64,000 bases of DNA from Bacteroidota bacterium (GTDB lineage: Bacteria > Bacteroidota > Bacteroidia > Chitinophagales > Chitinophagaceae). This document shows positions 1-9,361 of the stretch, one piece after another. Positions within the stretch are counted from its first letter, which is position 1. Each line of letters begins with the position of its first letter. The notes beneath the pieces were generated by a model, which was not told where the DNA came from, did no database searches, and saw nothing but the letters and a program-made list of their open reading frames with translations. The stretch covers positions 1-64,000 of the forward strand of contig CANJPH010000001.1 of the NCBI GenBank assembly GCA_947476145.1. The letters run 5' to 3'. The translations under genes were made by a program, and so were the position numbers.

Positions 1-68
1 GCATTCATACCTGGGGCATCTCCTCCTGAAGTTAAAACGGCGATTTTGGTTACTTTTTTAGCTGACAT
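1..68 (-). CDS. pfkA: 6-phosphofructokinase, N-terminal fragment cut by the window edge
   Basis: Only the first 22 codons lie in the window, read on the minus strand from an ATG at 66-68. They encode MSAKKVTKIAVLTSGGDAPG followed by MN. The TSGGDAPGMN stretch is the N-terminal nucleotide-binding signature of ATP-dependent phosphofructokinase, which phosphorylates fructose 6-phosphate in glycolysis. The gene diverges from the S9 peptidase. The rest of the gene is not visible, so completeness and PfkA subtype cannot be judged. Confidence 0.85.
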   Translation of the reverse strand, partial: MSAKKVTKIAVLTSGGDAPGMN

Positions 69-168
69 AATTTATTCAATTGTACTTTAATGTATTGATT
101 TACAATAGTAAACCAATTGACTAACGTCTGAACGGAGCCACAAAATTAAACATTTGAGCCCAATTTTC

Positions 169-180
169 AACGATATCGTT
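169..180. repeat. 12-bp perfect palindrome between pfkA and the S9 peptidase
   Basis: AACGATATCGTT reads the same on both strands. It sits in the 228-bp divergent intergenic region, 117 bp before the peptidase start and 100 bp before the pfkA start. It could be a regulator dimer site, but a single copy gives no further support. I see no other clear element in this gap. Confidence 0.3.
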
Positions 181-296
181 TTCGATGTGGGTATTTTTCT
201 ATGAATAAGCAATCGTCCGTTAGTATTTTAGGCTTCATTCATACAATTTTCAAGGTTTCAATTTGTTTTATTATTAAATTCAATGAAATTATTCAT

Positions 297-2711
297 ATGC
301 AGAAAATATTTAAACTATCATTTCTAGCCTTTTTAGTGAGTTGTTCTTTTTTAAATTTGAACGCTCAAGATAATACGGGTTATCAGGTACCCCCAAAAGT
401 GATTGCCGATTTACTATTGGCTCCGCCCACACCAAGCATTAGTGTTAATAATACCGCTAAATATATGTTGGTGATGGAACGTAATTCTTATCCTAGTGTA
501 GAAGAGTTAGGACAGCCTGAACTTAAAATTGCAGGGCTAAGAATTAATCCCTTAAATGCCTCTTTGACAAGACAAACCTATATCAATCGTTTGGTATTGA
601 AGCAAATAGAAGGAGATAAAAACATGGACATTAAAGGGCTGCCTACTAATTTATCTGCGTTAAGTCCAGTTTGGAATCCTGCAGAAAATAAAATTGCTTT
701 CTTTAATGTGTTATCTAATAAAGTAGATGTTTATGTGATTGACATTGCTACATTAACTTGTAAAAAAATAAATACAGCTTCGGCTAATATCGTTTTAGCC
801 AATATCTTAATTTGGTTGGACGATAATAATGTGTTGTATAAGACAAATGTAAATGACCCAGCAAAGGTTGCTCAAAAACCTATCACACCGAAAGGGCCTA
901 CCATTCAAGAAAATTTAGGAAAAGTGGCACCTAGCGTAACTTATCAGGATTTAATTAAATCCCCTTTTGATGAATATTTATTTGAATATTTCACAACAGT
1001 ACAATTGGTGAAAAATAATAATGGGGTGGAGACTAAAATTGGTAAACCTAGTGTTTTATCAAGTGTTTCTATAGCTCCTAATAAACAATATTTTTTAACC
1101 CGCACTTTAAATAAACCTTTTTCTTATTTAGTAACTTCTTATGGTTTTGCTTCCACTGTGGAAATTACAGATAACAAAGGAAATTTAGTTCATACATTGG
1201 CTTCATTACCTTCTACCGAAAATACACCTTCGGGTTATGATAACGTTCAAAACATTGCTCGTGGCTTTGATTGGAGAAATGATCAACCTGCAAGTATTGT
1301 TTACGCAATGCCTTTAGATAGTGGGTATATTAAAAAGAAAGTTCCATTCCATGATGCCGTTTTTGCATTAGAAGCACCTTTTAATGGAACACCTAAAGAA
1401 CTTTTTAAAACAGAAAATAGATACAGTAGAACCAATTGGGGAAATGATCAGGTTGCATTGGTGTCTGAGCAATTACGTTCTAAGCAACAGTATAAAGTAA
1501 GCTTATACAATAGTAAATTAAATACCATCAGCACTCTGTATGAAGGCAATAGTACCGACATGTATAACAACCCTGGAAATCCGGTGACCGAAAAAAATAG
1601 TTTCGGGGAAGACGTAGTGGCTGTTTCAAAAGACGGCCAAACTATTTTGTTTAATAATACCACAGGTGCTTCTGCTAAAGGAGATTTACCTTATTTGGCT
1701 AAGTTTAATATTCAATCAAAGAGTAAAGAAATTTTGTGGAGATGTGCCGAAGATTGTTTTGAATATGTAGTAGATGTATTAGACATTAACAATTTAAAAG
1801 TAATTACACGTCGCGAAACTGAAAAAGAAGTCCCTAATTATTTTACAAGAGTGGGCAACACTTTAGCACATTCTACTGCGCTCACAAAATTTGCCAATCC
1901 ATATGCTGCTATGGACGGAGTGACCAAAGAAAAAATTAAATACAAGCGTAAAGATGGCATTGATATGACGGGTGATTTATACTTGCCAAAAGGCTATGAT
2001 AAATTAAAAGATGGCCCTTTGCCAACTTTAATTTGGGCATATCCAAGAGAATTTACGAATGCAGCAGATGCAAGTCAAATTAGAGGGAACCAACACAAAT
2101 TCACTATGCTTTCATGGGCTTCTCCTGTATTTTATGTAACACAGGGTTATGCTATTTTGGATAATGCAGAAATGCCGATTGTAGCTACTTCACCAGATAA
2201 AAAACCAAATGATGATTTTGTAAATCAATTAAGTTTAAATGCATCCGCTGCCATTGATAAATTAGTGGAAATGGGGGTGGGTGATAGAAATAGAATGGCA
2301 GTAGGAGGGCATAGCTATGGAGCTTTTATGACCGCTAATTTATTAGCACATACCAATTTATTTAAAACTGGTATTGCTCGTAGTGGTGCTTATAATAGAA
2401 CACTTACTCCTTTTGGATTCCAAAATGAAGAACGCACTTTTTGGCAGGCACCTCAATTGTATTTAGGAATGAGTCCGTTTGCTTTTGCAGATAAAATTAA
2501 AGCACCTATTTTATTAACTCATGGTGAAATGGATGACAACACTGGTACTTTCCCAATTAATAGTGAGCGTCTGTATGCAGCTATCAAAGGTCATGGTGGA
2601 ACGACAAGGTTTGTGTATTTGCCTTATGAAGCGCATAGTTACCGAGGTAAAGAAAACTTGTTACACTTATTGTATGAGCAAGGTCGCTGGCTAGACAAGT
2701 ATTTAAAATAG
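297..2711 (+). CDS. Secreted S9-family (prolyl oligopeptidase-like) serine peptidase
   Basis: This 804-residue exported alpha/beta-hydrolase probably cleaves peptides in the periplasm. The start at 297 is chosen because it gives a clean signal peptide (MQKIFKLSFLAFLVSCSF, ending LNAQ); an upstream in-frame ATG at 201 would bury it. Residues about 30-590 form a beta-propeller-like region, and the C-terminal 200 residues are the catalytic domain. GGHSYGAF places the nucleophile at Ser673; HGEMDDN (Asp746/747) and YEAHS (His780) complete the triad. It resembles S9 glutamyl endopeptidases and acyl-aminoacyl peptidases; the exact specificity is inferred only. The gene is monocistronic and ends at a two-way terminator shared with the ABC-F gene. 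Confidence 0.88.
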   Translation: MQKIFKLSFLAFLVSCSFLNLNAQDNTGYQVPPKVIADLLLAPPTPSISVNNTAKYMLVMERNSYPSVEELGQPELKIAGLRINPLNASLTRQTYINRLVLKQIEGDKNMDIKGLPTNLSALSPVWNPAENKIAFFNVLSNKVDVYVIDIATLTCKKINTASANIVLANILIWLDDNNVLYKTNVNDPAKVAQKPITPKGPTIQENLGKVAPSVTYQDLIKSPFDEYLFEYFTTVQLVKNNNGVETKIGKPSVLSSVSIAPNKQYFLTRTLNKPFSYLVTSYGFASTVEITDNKGNLVHTLASLPSTENTPSGYDNVQNIARGFDWRNDQPASIVYAMPLDSGYIKKKVPFHDAVFALEAPFNGTPKELFKTENRYSRTNWGNDQVALVSEQLRSKQQYKVSLYNSKLNTISTLYEGNSTDMYNNPGNPVTEKNSFGEDVVAVSKDGQTILFNNTTGASAKGDLPYLAKFNIQSKSKEILWRCAEDCFEYVVDVLDINNLKVITRRETEKEVPNYFTRVGNTLAHSTALTKFANPYAAMDGVTKEKIKYKRKDGIDMTGDLYLPKGYDKLKDGPLPTLIWAYPREFTNAADASQIRGNQHKFTMLSWASPVFYVTQGYAILDNAEMPIVATSPDKKPNDDFVNQLSLNASAAIDKLVEMGVGDRNRMAVGGHSYGAFMTANLLAHTNLFKTGIARSGAYNRTLTPFGFQNEERTFWQAPQLYLGMSPFAFADKIKAPILLTHGEMDDNTGTFPINSERLYAAIKGHGGTTRFVYLPYEAHSYRGKENLLHLLYEQGRWLDKYLK

Positions 2712-2783
2712 TTTTTTTTTAAGAAAATAAAAAAATCTATTTTAAATACTTATTTCTCAATTTGAATTTTACTACTAATACCT

Positions 2784-2819
2784 AAAAAGGGGTTCATCTT
2801 TTCAGATGACCCCTTTTTT
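2784..2819. terminator. Bidirectional terminator, copy 1
   Basis: AAAAAGGGG-T-TCATCT pairs with AGATGACCCCTTTTTT around a TTTC loop, with one bulged T. The A-run on one side and T-run on the other allow it to end transcription from both the S9 peptidase and the convergent ABC-F gene. Confidence 0.85.
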
Positions 2820-2893
2820 GTATTTTTTTTAAGAAAATAAAAAAATCTATTTTAAATACTTATTTCTCTATTTGAATTTTACTACTAATACCT

Positions 2894-2928
2894 AAAAAGG
2901 GGTTCATCTTTTCAGATGACCCCTTTTT
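2894..2928. terminator. Bidirectional terminator, copy 2 (tandem duplicate)
   Basis: Same stem-loop as at 2784-2819, repeated 110 bp downstream with one fewer T. It is the terminator nearer to the end of the ABC-F gene. Confidence 0.85.
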
Positions 2929-2979
2929 GTATTTTTTTTAAGAAAATAAAAAAATCTATTTTAAATACTTATTTCGGAA

Positions 2980-4956
2980 TTACATTTTGCTTTCCAAGTC
3001 CGCTAAGTCATTAAAAGCTATTTCATATTCCTTATTCATGGAACGAATTAGTGCATTCTTATCATGATAGCTTTTCTCTATGGCCTGGAACTTAGTCACA
3101 TCCGAATAAATGGTTGGATCCGCCATTTGTAATTCAATCTCGGTTTTTTCTTTATTCAATGTTTCAATACTGTGCTCTAATAATGACAATGCTTTTTGTA
3201 ATTTTTGAATTTGCTTTTGCAATTCCTTGTCTATAGGACCATTAGGGACTGCTTTTACTTCCGGTGTAGCAATGGGCGCTGATTTTTTCACAGCAATATT
3301 GTTAGCTTTATTTGCGGCAGGTTTAGAGGGTTCGGGATTGGCCGCTTTTTGTTTTGCCATTCGCTCTTTCCATTCCAACCATTCGTTATAATCTCCTTTA
3401 AATTCAATGATCTTTTCATCCTCAATTTCCCAAATCTTATTCGCGGTTTTAGAAATAAAATAACGGTCGTGACTTACTAAAATAATGGAACCATCGTATT
3501 TGGTTAAAGCTTCTGCCAAAAGTTCGACAGTAGCCATATCCAAGTGGTTGGTAGGTTCATCCAGCATTAAAAAATTAGCCTTGCTAATAATGGTTTTAGT
3601 TAAGGCGACCCTTGCTTTTTCACCCCCACTTAGAATTTTGATTTTCTTATCAATTTCATCGCCACCAAACAAGAAACATCCCAATAGTGCGCGTAATTCT
3701 AAATCAGTTTTCTTAGTGCCGCATTCTTGTACTTCCTGTAAAATAGTATTGTTTAAGTTCAGTGATTCTAACTGGTGCTGCGCATAAAAACTTTCGTCAA
3801 CATTATGTCCCCAAACTCTTTCTCCTTCAAAACTTTCCATGCCAGCCACAATTCTTAATAGGGTACTCTTGCCCTTACCGTTGGCACCAATCAATGCAAT
3901 TTTATCGCCTCTTTCAATTTCTGCAAATGCATTTTCTAATATAGTTAAAGTAGGATAGGACTTGTTAATTCCTTTTAAGTCTACTAATACTTTCCCAGGT
4001 GATTTGTCTACGGCAAAATTGATTCTGATATTGGGTCTTTCAATTTGAACGTCTTCAATCACATCCAATTTATCTAATCTTTTTTGAATACTTTGTGCAG
4101 CTGCTGCTTTGGAAGCTTTAGCCTTAAAGCGTTCAATGAATTTTTCTTGTTGACGTATATAATCCTGTTGATTTTCAAAAGCACGTTGTTGAATTTCTAC
4201 ACGTTGTACTTTTTCAACCTCATAGTATTCATAGTCGCCAGTATAAAAATTTAATTGCTGTTGGTAAACTTCAACAATTTTATTCACCATTTTATTGAGG
4301 AAGTATTTATCGTGACTTACAATCACCACGCTTCCTTTATAATGCAATAAGTATTTTTCTAGCCATTCGATACTTGGTAAGTCCAAGTGGTTGGTAGGCT
4401 CATCCAGTAATAAAACATCCGGTGCTTGTAAAATCATTTTGGCAAGCAAAACACGCATTCTCCAACCCCCACTAAATTCTTTGTAAGGTCTAGCTAAGTC
4501 TTTTGTGGTAAATCCTAGACCATGTAAAACTTCTTCTGCTTTGTGGCTAATATTGTAACCATCTAACACATCCAATTCATGTAAAGCATCGGTGTACTTA
4601 ATTAAAATATCATTATCCTCGGGATTGGCTTCTAATTCAATACCCAATTGTTCTATTTCTTTTTCTAGTGCACGCACACGTTCAAATGCCCCCAATGCCA
4701 CTTCCGTTATGGTTTCATTCGTATCAAAACTTAATAAGTCCTGGTGTAAATACCCAATGGTGGTATCTCTACCTTTTTCAACAGTTCCCTTACTAGGCAA
4801 GTATTGACCCACCAATAGTTTTAAGATGGTTGATTTTCCGGTACCATTATATCCAATTAACCCAATACGTTCGCCTGGTTGAATATGCCAGGTGGCTTCA
4901 CTCACAATGGCTCTTGCACCAAACTCAAACGTAACATTTTGTAATCCTATCAACAT
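2980..4956 (-). CDS. ABC-F ribosome-associated ATPase (YheS/ABCF3-like)
   Basis: This 658-residue soluble protein has two ABC domains and no membrane segments, the layout of ABC-F translation factors that bind the ribosomal E site. Domain 1 has Walker A GYNGTGKST, signature FSGGWRMRV and Walker B LLLDEPTNHLD. Domain 2 has GANGKGKST, LSGGEKARV and LMLDEPTNHLD. A charged linker of about 80 residues separates them, and a coiled-coil tail begins near residue 580. The FSGGWRMR signature and C-terminal extension favour the YheS/ABCF3 group over Uup or EttA. It could instead be an antibiotic-protection ABC-F, but nothing in the context supports that. Confidence 0.88.
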   Translation of the reverse strand: MLIGLQNVTFEFGARAIVSEATWHIQPGERIGLIGYNGTGKSTILKLLVGQYLPSKGTVEKGRDTTIGYLHQDLLSFDTNETITEVALGAFERVRALEKEIEQLGIELEANPEDNDILIKYTDALHELDVLDGYNISHKAEEVLHGLGFTTKDLARPYKEFSGGWRMRVLLAKMILQAPDVLLLDEPTNHLDLPSIEWLEKYLLHYKGSVVIVSHDKYFLNKMVNKIVEVYQQQLNFYTGDYEYYEVEKVQRVEIQQRAFENQQDYIRQQEKFIERFKAKASKAAAAQSIQKRLDKLDVIEDVQIERPNIRINFAVDKSPGKVLVDLKGINKSYPTLTILENAFAEIERGDKIALIGANGKGKSTLLRIVAGMESFEGERVWGHNVDESFYAQHQLESLNLNNTILQEVQECGTKKTDLELRALLGCFLFGGDEIDKKIKILSGGEKARVALTKTIISKANFLMLDEPTNHLDMATVELLAEALTKYDGSIILVSHDRYFISKTANKIWEIEDEKIIEFKGDYNEWLEWKERMAKQKAANPEPSKPAANKANNIAVKKSAPIATPEVKAVPNGPIDKELQKQIQKLQKALSLLEHSIETLNKEKTEIELQMADPTIYSDVTKFQAIEKSYHDKNALIRSMNKEYEIAFNDLADLESKM

Positions 4957-5030
4957 ATTTTTTAAATTCTGAGCGCAAAGTTAGCCCTTGATTGCTCTAA
5001 TTATGCATAATTTTGATAAAATTCCTAAAG

Positions 5031-5606
5031 ATGAAATCATTTTTGATGATAATACTGTGTTTTTGTGTCTTGGCCTGTGCTACAAATACAAAAAATTCCG
5101 AGTCTAATTTGTTATGGCATTTTAATGCCAAGCAACATAACAGTCAAATGGATCATCAGGTGCAACCCATCATTTCAGGCTATCAGGAATTATTAAGGGG
5201 AGTGTCTAATAAGGATACTGCCTATATAAAACAAACGAGTCTTATACTTATTAAAAGATTAGATTCTTTAGCGGGACTTACTTTGTCCACCGATACGGCT
5301 TTGCAAAATTCCTGGTTCACAGGACTAGGTAATATTAGTGCCGAACTGCAAGGGGTTATGGAAAGCAATTCCACACAAGACGCAAAAGAATTAACCCTAT
5401 CTATGAATATGACAGCGGTACAAATTTTACAACTGTTAAGTGAAATTGGTTTTAAGGAAAACAATATTTATATTTTCAATGCCCCCAATGAATATATCGA
5501 GGATGGCGTTTACTGGTTTAGTCTACAAAAGAAGATGGTAAACCCTTTTAATCAAGATCAGAAAAAGGAAATCCAGGCCGTTGGTATTTTGCAGGAAATG
5601 AAATAA
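5031..5606 (+). CDS. Small lipoprotein of unknown function (possibly DUF3347-like)
   Basis: This 191-residue protein begins with a lipoprotein signal (MKSFLMIILCFCVLACATN; lipobox VLAC), so it is probably anchored in an envelope membrane after Lgt and LspA processing. The mature part is predicted mostly helical (YQELLRGVSNKDTAYIKQTS and similar stretches). It faintly recalls DUF3347 helical domains, but I cannot confirm that. The ATG at 5031 is preferred over a TTG at 5013, because TAATTTTG at 5008-5015 looks like a -7 promoter box. It converges with the next gene, 13 bp away. No function is assigned. Confidence 0.6.
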   Translation: MKSFLMIILCFCVLACATNTKNSESNLLWHFNAKQHNSQMDHQVQPIISGYQELLRGVSNKDTAYIKQTSLILIKRLDSLAGLTLSTDTALQNSWFTGLGNISAELQGVMESNSTQDAKELTLSMNMTAVQILQLLSEIGFKENNIYIFNAPNEYIEDGVYWFSLQKKMVNPFNQDQKKEIQAVGILQEMK

Positions 5607-5619
5607 AATAAACAACCTA

Positions 5620-6690
5620 TTATTCGCTAGACTTTACTACTGGGTCATATTTAATAATAATTTTCGCGTTGCTTTTATTATTTGTGTTAATAATAAACTC
5701 CTCTTTAGTTTTATTGTCTTTATACATTAAGATTGAACTATTTCTGGTATTTGTGGCTGTTATATGAGCAACCAACACCAATTCGTGCTTTGTTATATTT
5801 TCTGTAAAGGGAAGTTCAAAATGAAATTCTCTATAACTTAATTTAATTCTGTCAAAAATTAAAACATTGTTATCATATACCGAAATACTATCGCTTTCAA
5901 AGCTTCCATTGTCATACAAATCAATACTTATTTTAGGATTATTAGTATTGATGGTTTTAATTAATTTATTGTCTCTACTAATTAACACCCAAGGTATCAT
6001 TGTAAAATTATTTTTGTTAATCGCCTTTGTGGCATTGCTTTTATTGGCTATTGGGGTAGTTGATTTTAGGGTATCAATTAAAGGACTTGAGGCTGTATTC
6101 ATTGCACTCACTGCTACTATATTTAGTGGAGCAGGAGTTGGTGTAATTAATTTAACAGTGTCTTTTTTTAATAAGATTTTAGCGGAAGCTATTTGAGCAG
6201 TATCTTTCTTCTTAAGCACATTATTTATTACTTTATTAGTTTTTTTGGCAATTGAAAATGAAATTTCCTTTGTTAAATTAACCGTACCTGATCCGCAATC
6301 ATTGGAGCCTGACAAACTATTTGATAGGTAAGTCCCTTGCAAAATTTCTTTTCCTTTTATATTACTATAGGTTAAATAGTTACTCATTAAACAGGCCTGC
6401 GTATTAGGTGCTAATCTTACTTGATCAAATTTGGTTTCTATTACACTCGCTAATTTTGTTTGTTTTGAAAAAATTCCTTTTGCCAAAGCCATCGCCGAGC
6501 TGGTTCCAGAAAATTTGGTAAAGGTGGTGGCTGCTAAATTTGAATTCCCATCGTCTTGTAAGTTTATTTCATAAGGATAAGATAATCCTGTATTGGTGGT
6601 AAAATAACCCACCCATTTCCCGGTCAAATTTTGAGCCTGAACGGAAATTAAACACCCCAATAAAAGTATTAAAAGCAACAATCGATACAT
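5620..6690 (-). CDS. Secreted protein of unknown function
   Basis: This 356-residue protein has a signal peptide (MYRLLLLILLLGCLISVQAQ). The N-terminal part (about 20-140) starts NLTGKWVGYF and looks like a beta-rich, lipocalin-like or calycin-like Bacteroidota domain. The middle (about 145-225) is low-complexity and rich in Lys, Thr, Ala and Pro, probably a flexible linker. The C-terminal part (about 230-345) is beta-rich, with NPKISIDLYDNGSFESDSIS recalling Bacteroidota domains that describe extracellular ligand or stress responses. I do not recognise a family with confidence. It diverges from thrS. Confidence 0.55.
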   Translation of the reverse strand: MYRLLLLILLLGCLISVQAQNLTGKWVGYFTTNTGLSYPYEINLQDDGNSNLAATTFTKFSGTSSAMALAKGIFSKQTKLASVIETKFDQVRLAPNTQACLMSNYLTYSNIKGKEILQGTYLSNSLSGSNDCGSGTVNLTKEISFSIAKKTNKVINNVLKKKDTAQIASAKILLKKDTVKLITPTPAPLNIVAVSAMNTASSPLIDTLKSTTPIANKSNATKAINKNNFTMIPWVLISRDNKLIKTINTNNPKISIDLYDNGSFESDSISVYDNNVLIFDRIKLSYREFHFELPFTENITKHELVLVAHITATNTRNSSILMYKDNKTKEEFIINTNNKSNAKIIIKYDPVVKSSE

Positions 6691-6782
6691 AAGGCAAATC
6701 TATGTATAAATATTACTCAAAATCTAAGAATTCATCAACCACTATTTTTTGTTATCTTTACACCCATATTCAGCTATAAAAC

Positions 6783-8723
6783 ATGGTTCAAATTCAATTT
6801 CCAGACGGCGCAGTGAGACCCTATGAAAAAGGGATTACTGCTTTAGGTATTGCTAAATCTATCAGTGAGGGTTTGGCAAAAAAAGTATTAGCAGCATCGG
6901 TAAATGGTGAAGTGTGGGATGCCACGCGACCCATTCATAGTGATGCTTCTCTAAAATTATTAACCTGGGAGGATGCAGACGGGAAAAATACCTTTTGGCA
7001 TTCATCTGCCCATTTATTAGCGGAAGCCGTTGAATTACAATTTCCCGGTGCTAAGTTTTGGGTAGGACCTGCTTTGGAAAAAGGGTTTTATTATGATATT
7101 GATTTAGGAGGTAAAACTTTAAAGGAAGAAGATGTTATTATATTAGAAAAGAAAATGAACGAATTGGCTAAACAAGCCAATGAATATATCCGAAAGGAAA
7201 TGACTAAGGCCGAAGCCACCGCTTATTTCACGGAGAAAAACGATGAGTATAAGTTGGATCTATTATCTGGGCTCCAAGACGGAACGATTACTTTTTACAC
7301 CCAAGGACAGTTCACTGATCTATGTCGTGGACCTCATATTCCTAATACGAGTGCTATTAAAGCAATTAAGATCACCAATATTGCAGGTGCGTTTTGGAAA
7401 GGAGATGAGAAAAATAAAATGTTGACGCGTGTATACGGAGTTACTTTTCCCAATCAAAAGGAATTGGACGAGTACTTGTTAATGTTGGAAGAAGCCAAAA
7501 AAAGAGATCACCGTAAATTAGGAAAAGAATTAGGCATCTATACCATGGATGATGACGTGGGACCAGGACTTCCTTTGTGGATGCCAAATGGTACCATCAT
7601 TATTGAGGAACTAGAACGTTTAGCAAAAGAAACGGAAGAAGCGGCAGGATACAAGCGTGTGGTTACGCCGCATATTGCTAAGGAAAGCATGTATATCACA
7701 AGTGGTCACTTGCCCTATTATCAAGACAGTATGTTCCCGCCAATGGAATTGGATGGCACTAAATATTATTTAAAAGCAATGAACTGTCCGCATCATCATA
7801 AAATATTTGATGCAGAACCAAAGAGCTATAAGGACATGCCATTAAGGCTTGCAGAGTATGGTACCTGTTACCGCTATGAGCAATCGGGTGAATTGTTTGG
7901 TTTAATGCGTGTGCGTTGTTTACACATGAACGATGCACATATTTATTGTACCAAAGAACAATTTGCACAAGAGTTTAAAGCGGTGAACGAAATGTATTTG
8001 AAGTATTTCAAAATTTTTGGAATTGACAAATATGTTATGCGATTAAGTTTACATGATCCAGCTAAATTGGGACAGAAATATATTGATGAGCCCGAACTTT
8101 GGCTAGAGACGGAAGCCATGGTTCGTGCAGTATTAATTGAAACAGGAACCCCTTTTGTAGAAGTTCAAGACGAAGGTGCTTTTTACGGACCTAAGATTGA
8201 TGTACAAATTTGGAGCGTGATTGGTAGAGAGTTTACATTGGCAACCAACCAAGTGGATTTTGCACAAGGAAAACGTTTCAATTTAAATTTCACGAACAAA
8301 GACAACGAACCTGAAACGCCTTTAATTATTCATCGTGCACCCTTGGGAACACACGAGCGTTTTATTGGATTTTTATTAGAACATTATGCAGGTAAGTTCC
8401 CAGTTTGGTTAGCACCTTTACAAGTTAAGATTTTACCAATCAGTGATAAATTTATGCCGTATGCGCAGGAAGTTTTTGCAGAACTGAAGAAGGCTGGTGT
8501 GCGTGTGGAAATTGACGATCGCAATGAAAAAATTGGCAAAAAAATCCGTGATACCGAAATAATGAAAGTGCCTTATATGTTGGTGATAGGAGAAAAAGAA
8601 GTTGCTGAAAGCATGCTTTCTGTTCGTCGTCAGGGTAAAGGTGACCTTGGAATGTTGGACAAAGCGGTGTTCTTGGCCCAAGTGGTGGAAGAAATTGCCG
8701 AAAGAATGGCGCCCGAAGCTTAA
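6783..8723 (+). CDS. thrS: Threonyl-tRNA synthetase
   Basis: This cytoplasmic class II synthetase charges tRNA-Thr. Its 646 residues match the usual full-length bacterial enzyme. An N-terminal TGS domain (about 1-60) is followed by the editing domain with HSSAH at 73-77, then the catalytic core with MNCPHHH (zinc ligand Cys335) and the motif-2 region RYEQSGE, and a C-terminal anticodon-binding domain (about 545-640). It heads the thrS-infC-rpmI-rplT run seen in many bacteria. TATCTTTA at 6753-6760 is a plausible -7 box, although no good -33 is visible. Confidence 0.97.
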   Translation: MVQIQFPDGAVRPYEKGITALGIAKSISEGLAKKVLAASVNGEVWDATRPIHSDASLKLLTWEDADGKNTFWHSSAHLLAEAVELQFPGAKFWVGPALEKGFYYDIDLGGKTLKEEDVIILEKKMNELAKQANEYIRKEMTKAEATAYFTEKNDEYKLDLLSGLQDGTITFYTQGQFTDLCRGPHIPNTSAIKAIKITNIAGAFWKGDEKNKMLTRVYGVTFPNQKELDEYLLMLEEAKKRDHRKLGKELGIYTMDDDVGPGLPLWMPNGTIIIEELERLAKETEEAAGYKRVVTPHIAKESMYITSGHLPYYQDSMFPPMELDGTKYYLKAMNCPHHHKIFDAEPKSYKDMPLRLAEYGTCYRYEQSGELFGLMRVRCLHMNDAHIYCTKEQFAQEFKAVNEMYLKYFKIFGIDKYVMRLSLHDPAKLGQKYIDEPELWLETEAMVRAVLIETGTPFVEVQDEGAFYGPKIDVQIWSVIGREFTLATNQVDFAQGKRFNLNFTNKDNEPETPLIIHRAPLGTHERFIGFLLEHYAGKFPVWLAPLQVKILPISDKFMPYAQEVFAELKKAGVRVEIDDRNEKIGKKIRDTEIMKVPYMLVIGEKEVAESMLSVRRQGKGDLGMLDKAVFLAQVVEEIAERMAPEA

Positions 8724-8765
8724 CAATGACTATCTTTACATACTTAAACAACGTTTTAACAATTA

Positions 8766-9347
8766 ATGGCATTACCGAACAGAGGACCCAGATTTAACCC
8801 AAGGTTTCAAAGACAACAAGAACCAGAGCATCGTATCAATGATCGCATTAGAGTTCCAGAAATTAGATTAGTAGGTGATAATATCACCGTTGGTGTTTAC
8901 AACACACAAGAAGCGCTGAAAATTGCGGCTGACCAAGGTTTGGACCTAGTAGAGATTTCTCCAACTGCCAATCCTCCCGTTTGTAAAGTTATTGACTATA
9001 AGAAGTTTCTTTACGAGAAAAAGCGTAAGGAAAAAGAGATGAAAGCGAACTCTAAACAATCAGAAATTAAAGAGATTCGATTCACTCCAGGTACCGATGA
9101 TCATGACTTTGATTTTAAAGCAAAACATGCCGAGAAGTTTTTACAAGACGGAAATAAGGTGAAAGCTTACGTACAATTCAAGGGTCGGGCCATCATGTTC
9201 CAGGATCGTGGTCAATTGCTTTTATTAAAATTTGCCGAAAGATTAGCAGAAGCAGGTACTTTGGAAAGCATGCCTAAATTAGAAGGAAAGAGAATGTTTG
9301 CCATTTTCCAACCTAAAGCTGGGGGTAAAAAGAAGCCAACCGCTTAG
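8766..9347 (+). CDS. infC: Translation initiation factor IF-3
   Basis: IF-3 binds the 30S subunit, prevents 50S joining and proofreads initiator tRNA. The 193 residues comprise an N-domain (RINDRIRVPEIRLVGDN...), a basic linker (KKFLYEKKRKEKEMKANSKQ) and a C-domain containing KEIRFTPGTDDHDF. The start is an ordinary ATG, preceded by an in-frame TAA at 8757-8759, so the rare AUU-type codon used for IF-3 autoregulation elsewhere is absent. It lies 42 bp after thrS, and that gap has its own TATCTTTA box (8731-8738). Co-transcription with thrS plus an internal promoter is therefore likely. Confidence 0.96.
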   Translation: MALPNRGPRFNPRFQRQQEPEHRINDRIRVPEIRLVGDNITVGVYNTQEALKIAADQGLDLVEISPTANPPVCKVIDYKKFLYEKKRKEKEMKANSKQSEIKEIRFTPGTDDHDFDFKAKHAEKFLQDGNKVKAYVQFKGRAIMFQDRGQLLLLKFAERLAEAGTLESMPKLEGKRMFAIFQPKAGGKKKPTA

Positions 9348-9361
9348 AATTTAAAATACAC

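Larger units (their letters stand above)
2712..2975. repeat. Tandem duplication of a 110/109-bp terminator-bearing unit
   Basis: A unit beginning near 2721 (aagaaaataaaaaaatctat) recurs at 2831 and 2940, giving spacings of 110 and 109 bp. Copies 1 and 2 are nearly identical over their whole length; they differ by one C/T change near 2758/2868 and one T in a T-run. Copy 3 stops after about 35 bp, at the end of the ABC-F gene. Each copy carries ctattttaaatactt, the exact reverse complement of the last 15 bases of the S9 peptidase gene (2697-2711). The gene end and copy 1 (2737-2751) can therefore pair as a 15-bp stem. This region fills the 268-bp convergent gap. Confidence 0.9.

Noticed and set aside
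2980..4956. Antibiotic-resistance ABC-F (target protection)
   Set aside because: The FSGGWRMR signature and C-terminal coiled coil fit the housekeeping YheS/ABCF3 group better, and there is no resistance context.
5867..6196. 109-codon frame on the plus strand opposite the secreted unknown protein
   Set aside because: It is antisense to a gene with a clear signal peptide and consists of hydrophobic codons mirrored from a Thr/Lys-rich linker.
8433..8772. Two minus-strand frames of 97 and 106 codons opposite the end of thrS
   Set aside because: They are antisense shadows of the highly conserved ThrRS anticodon-binding domain.
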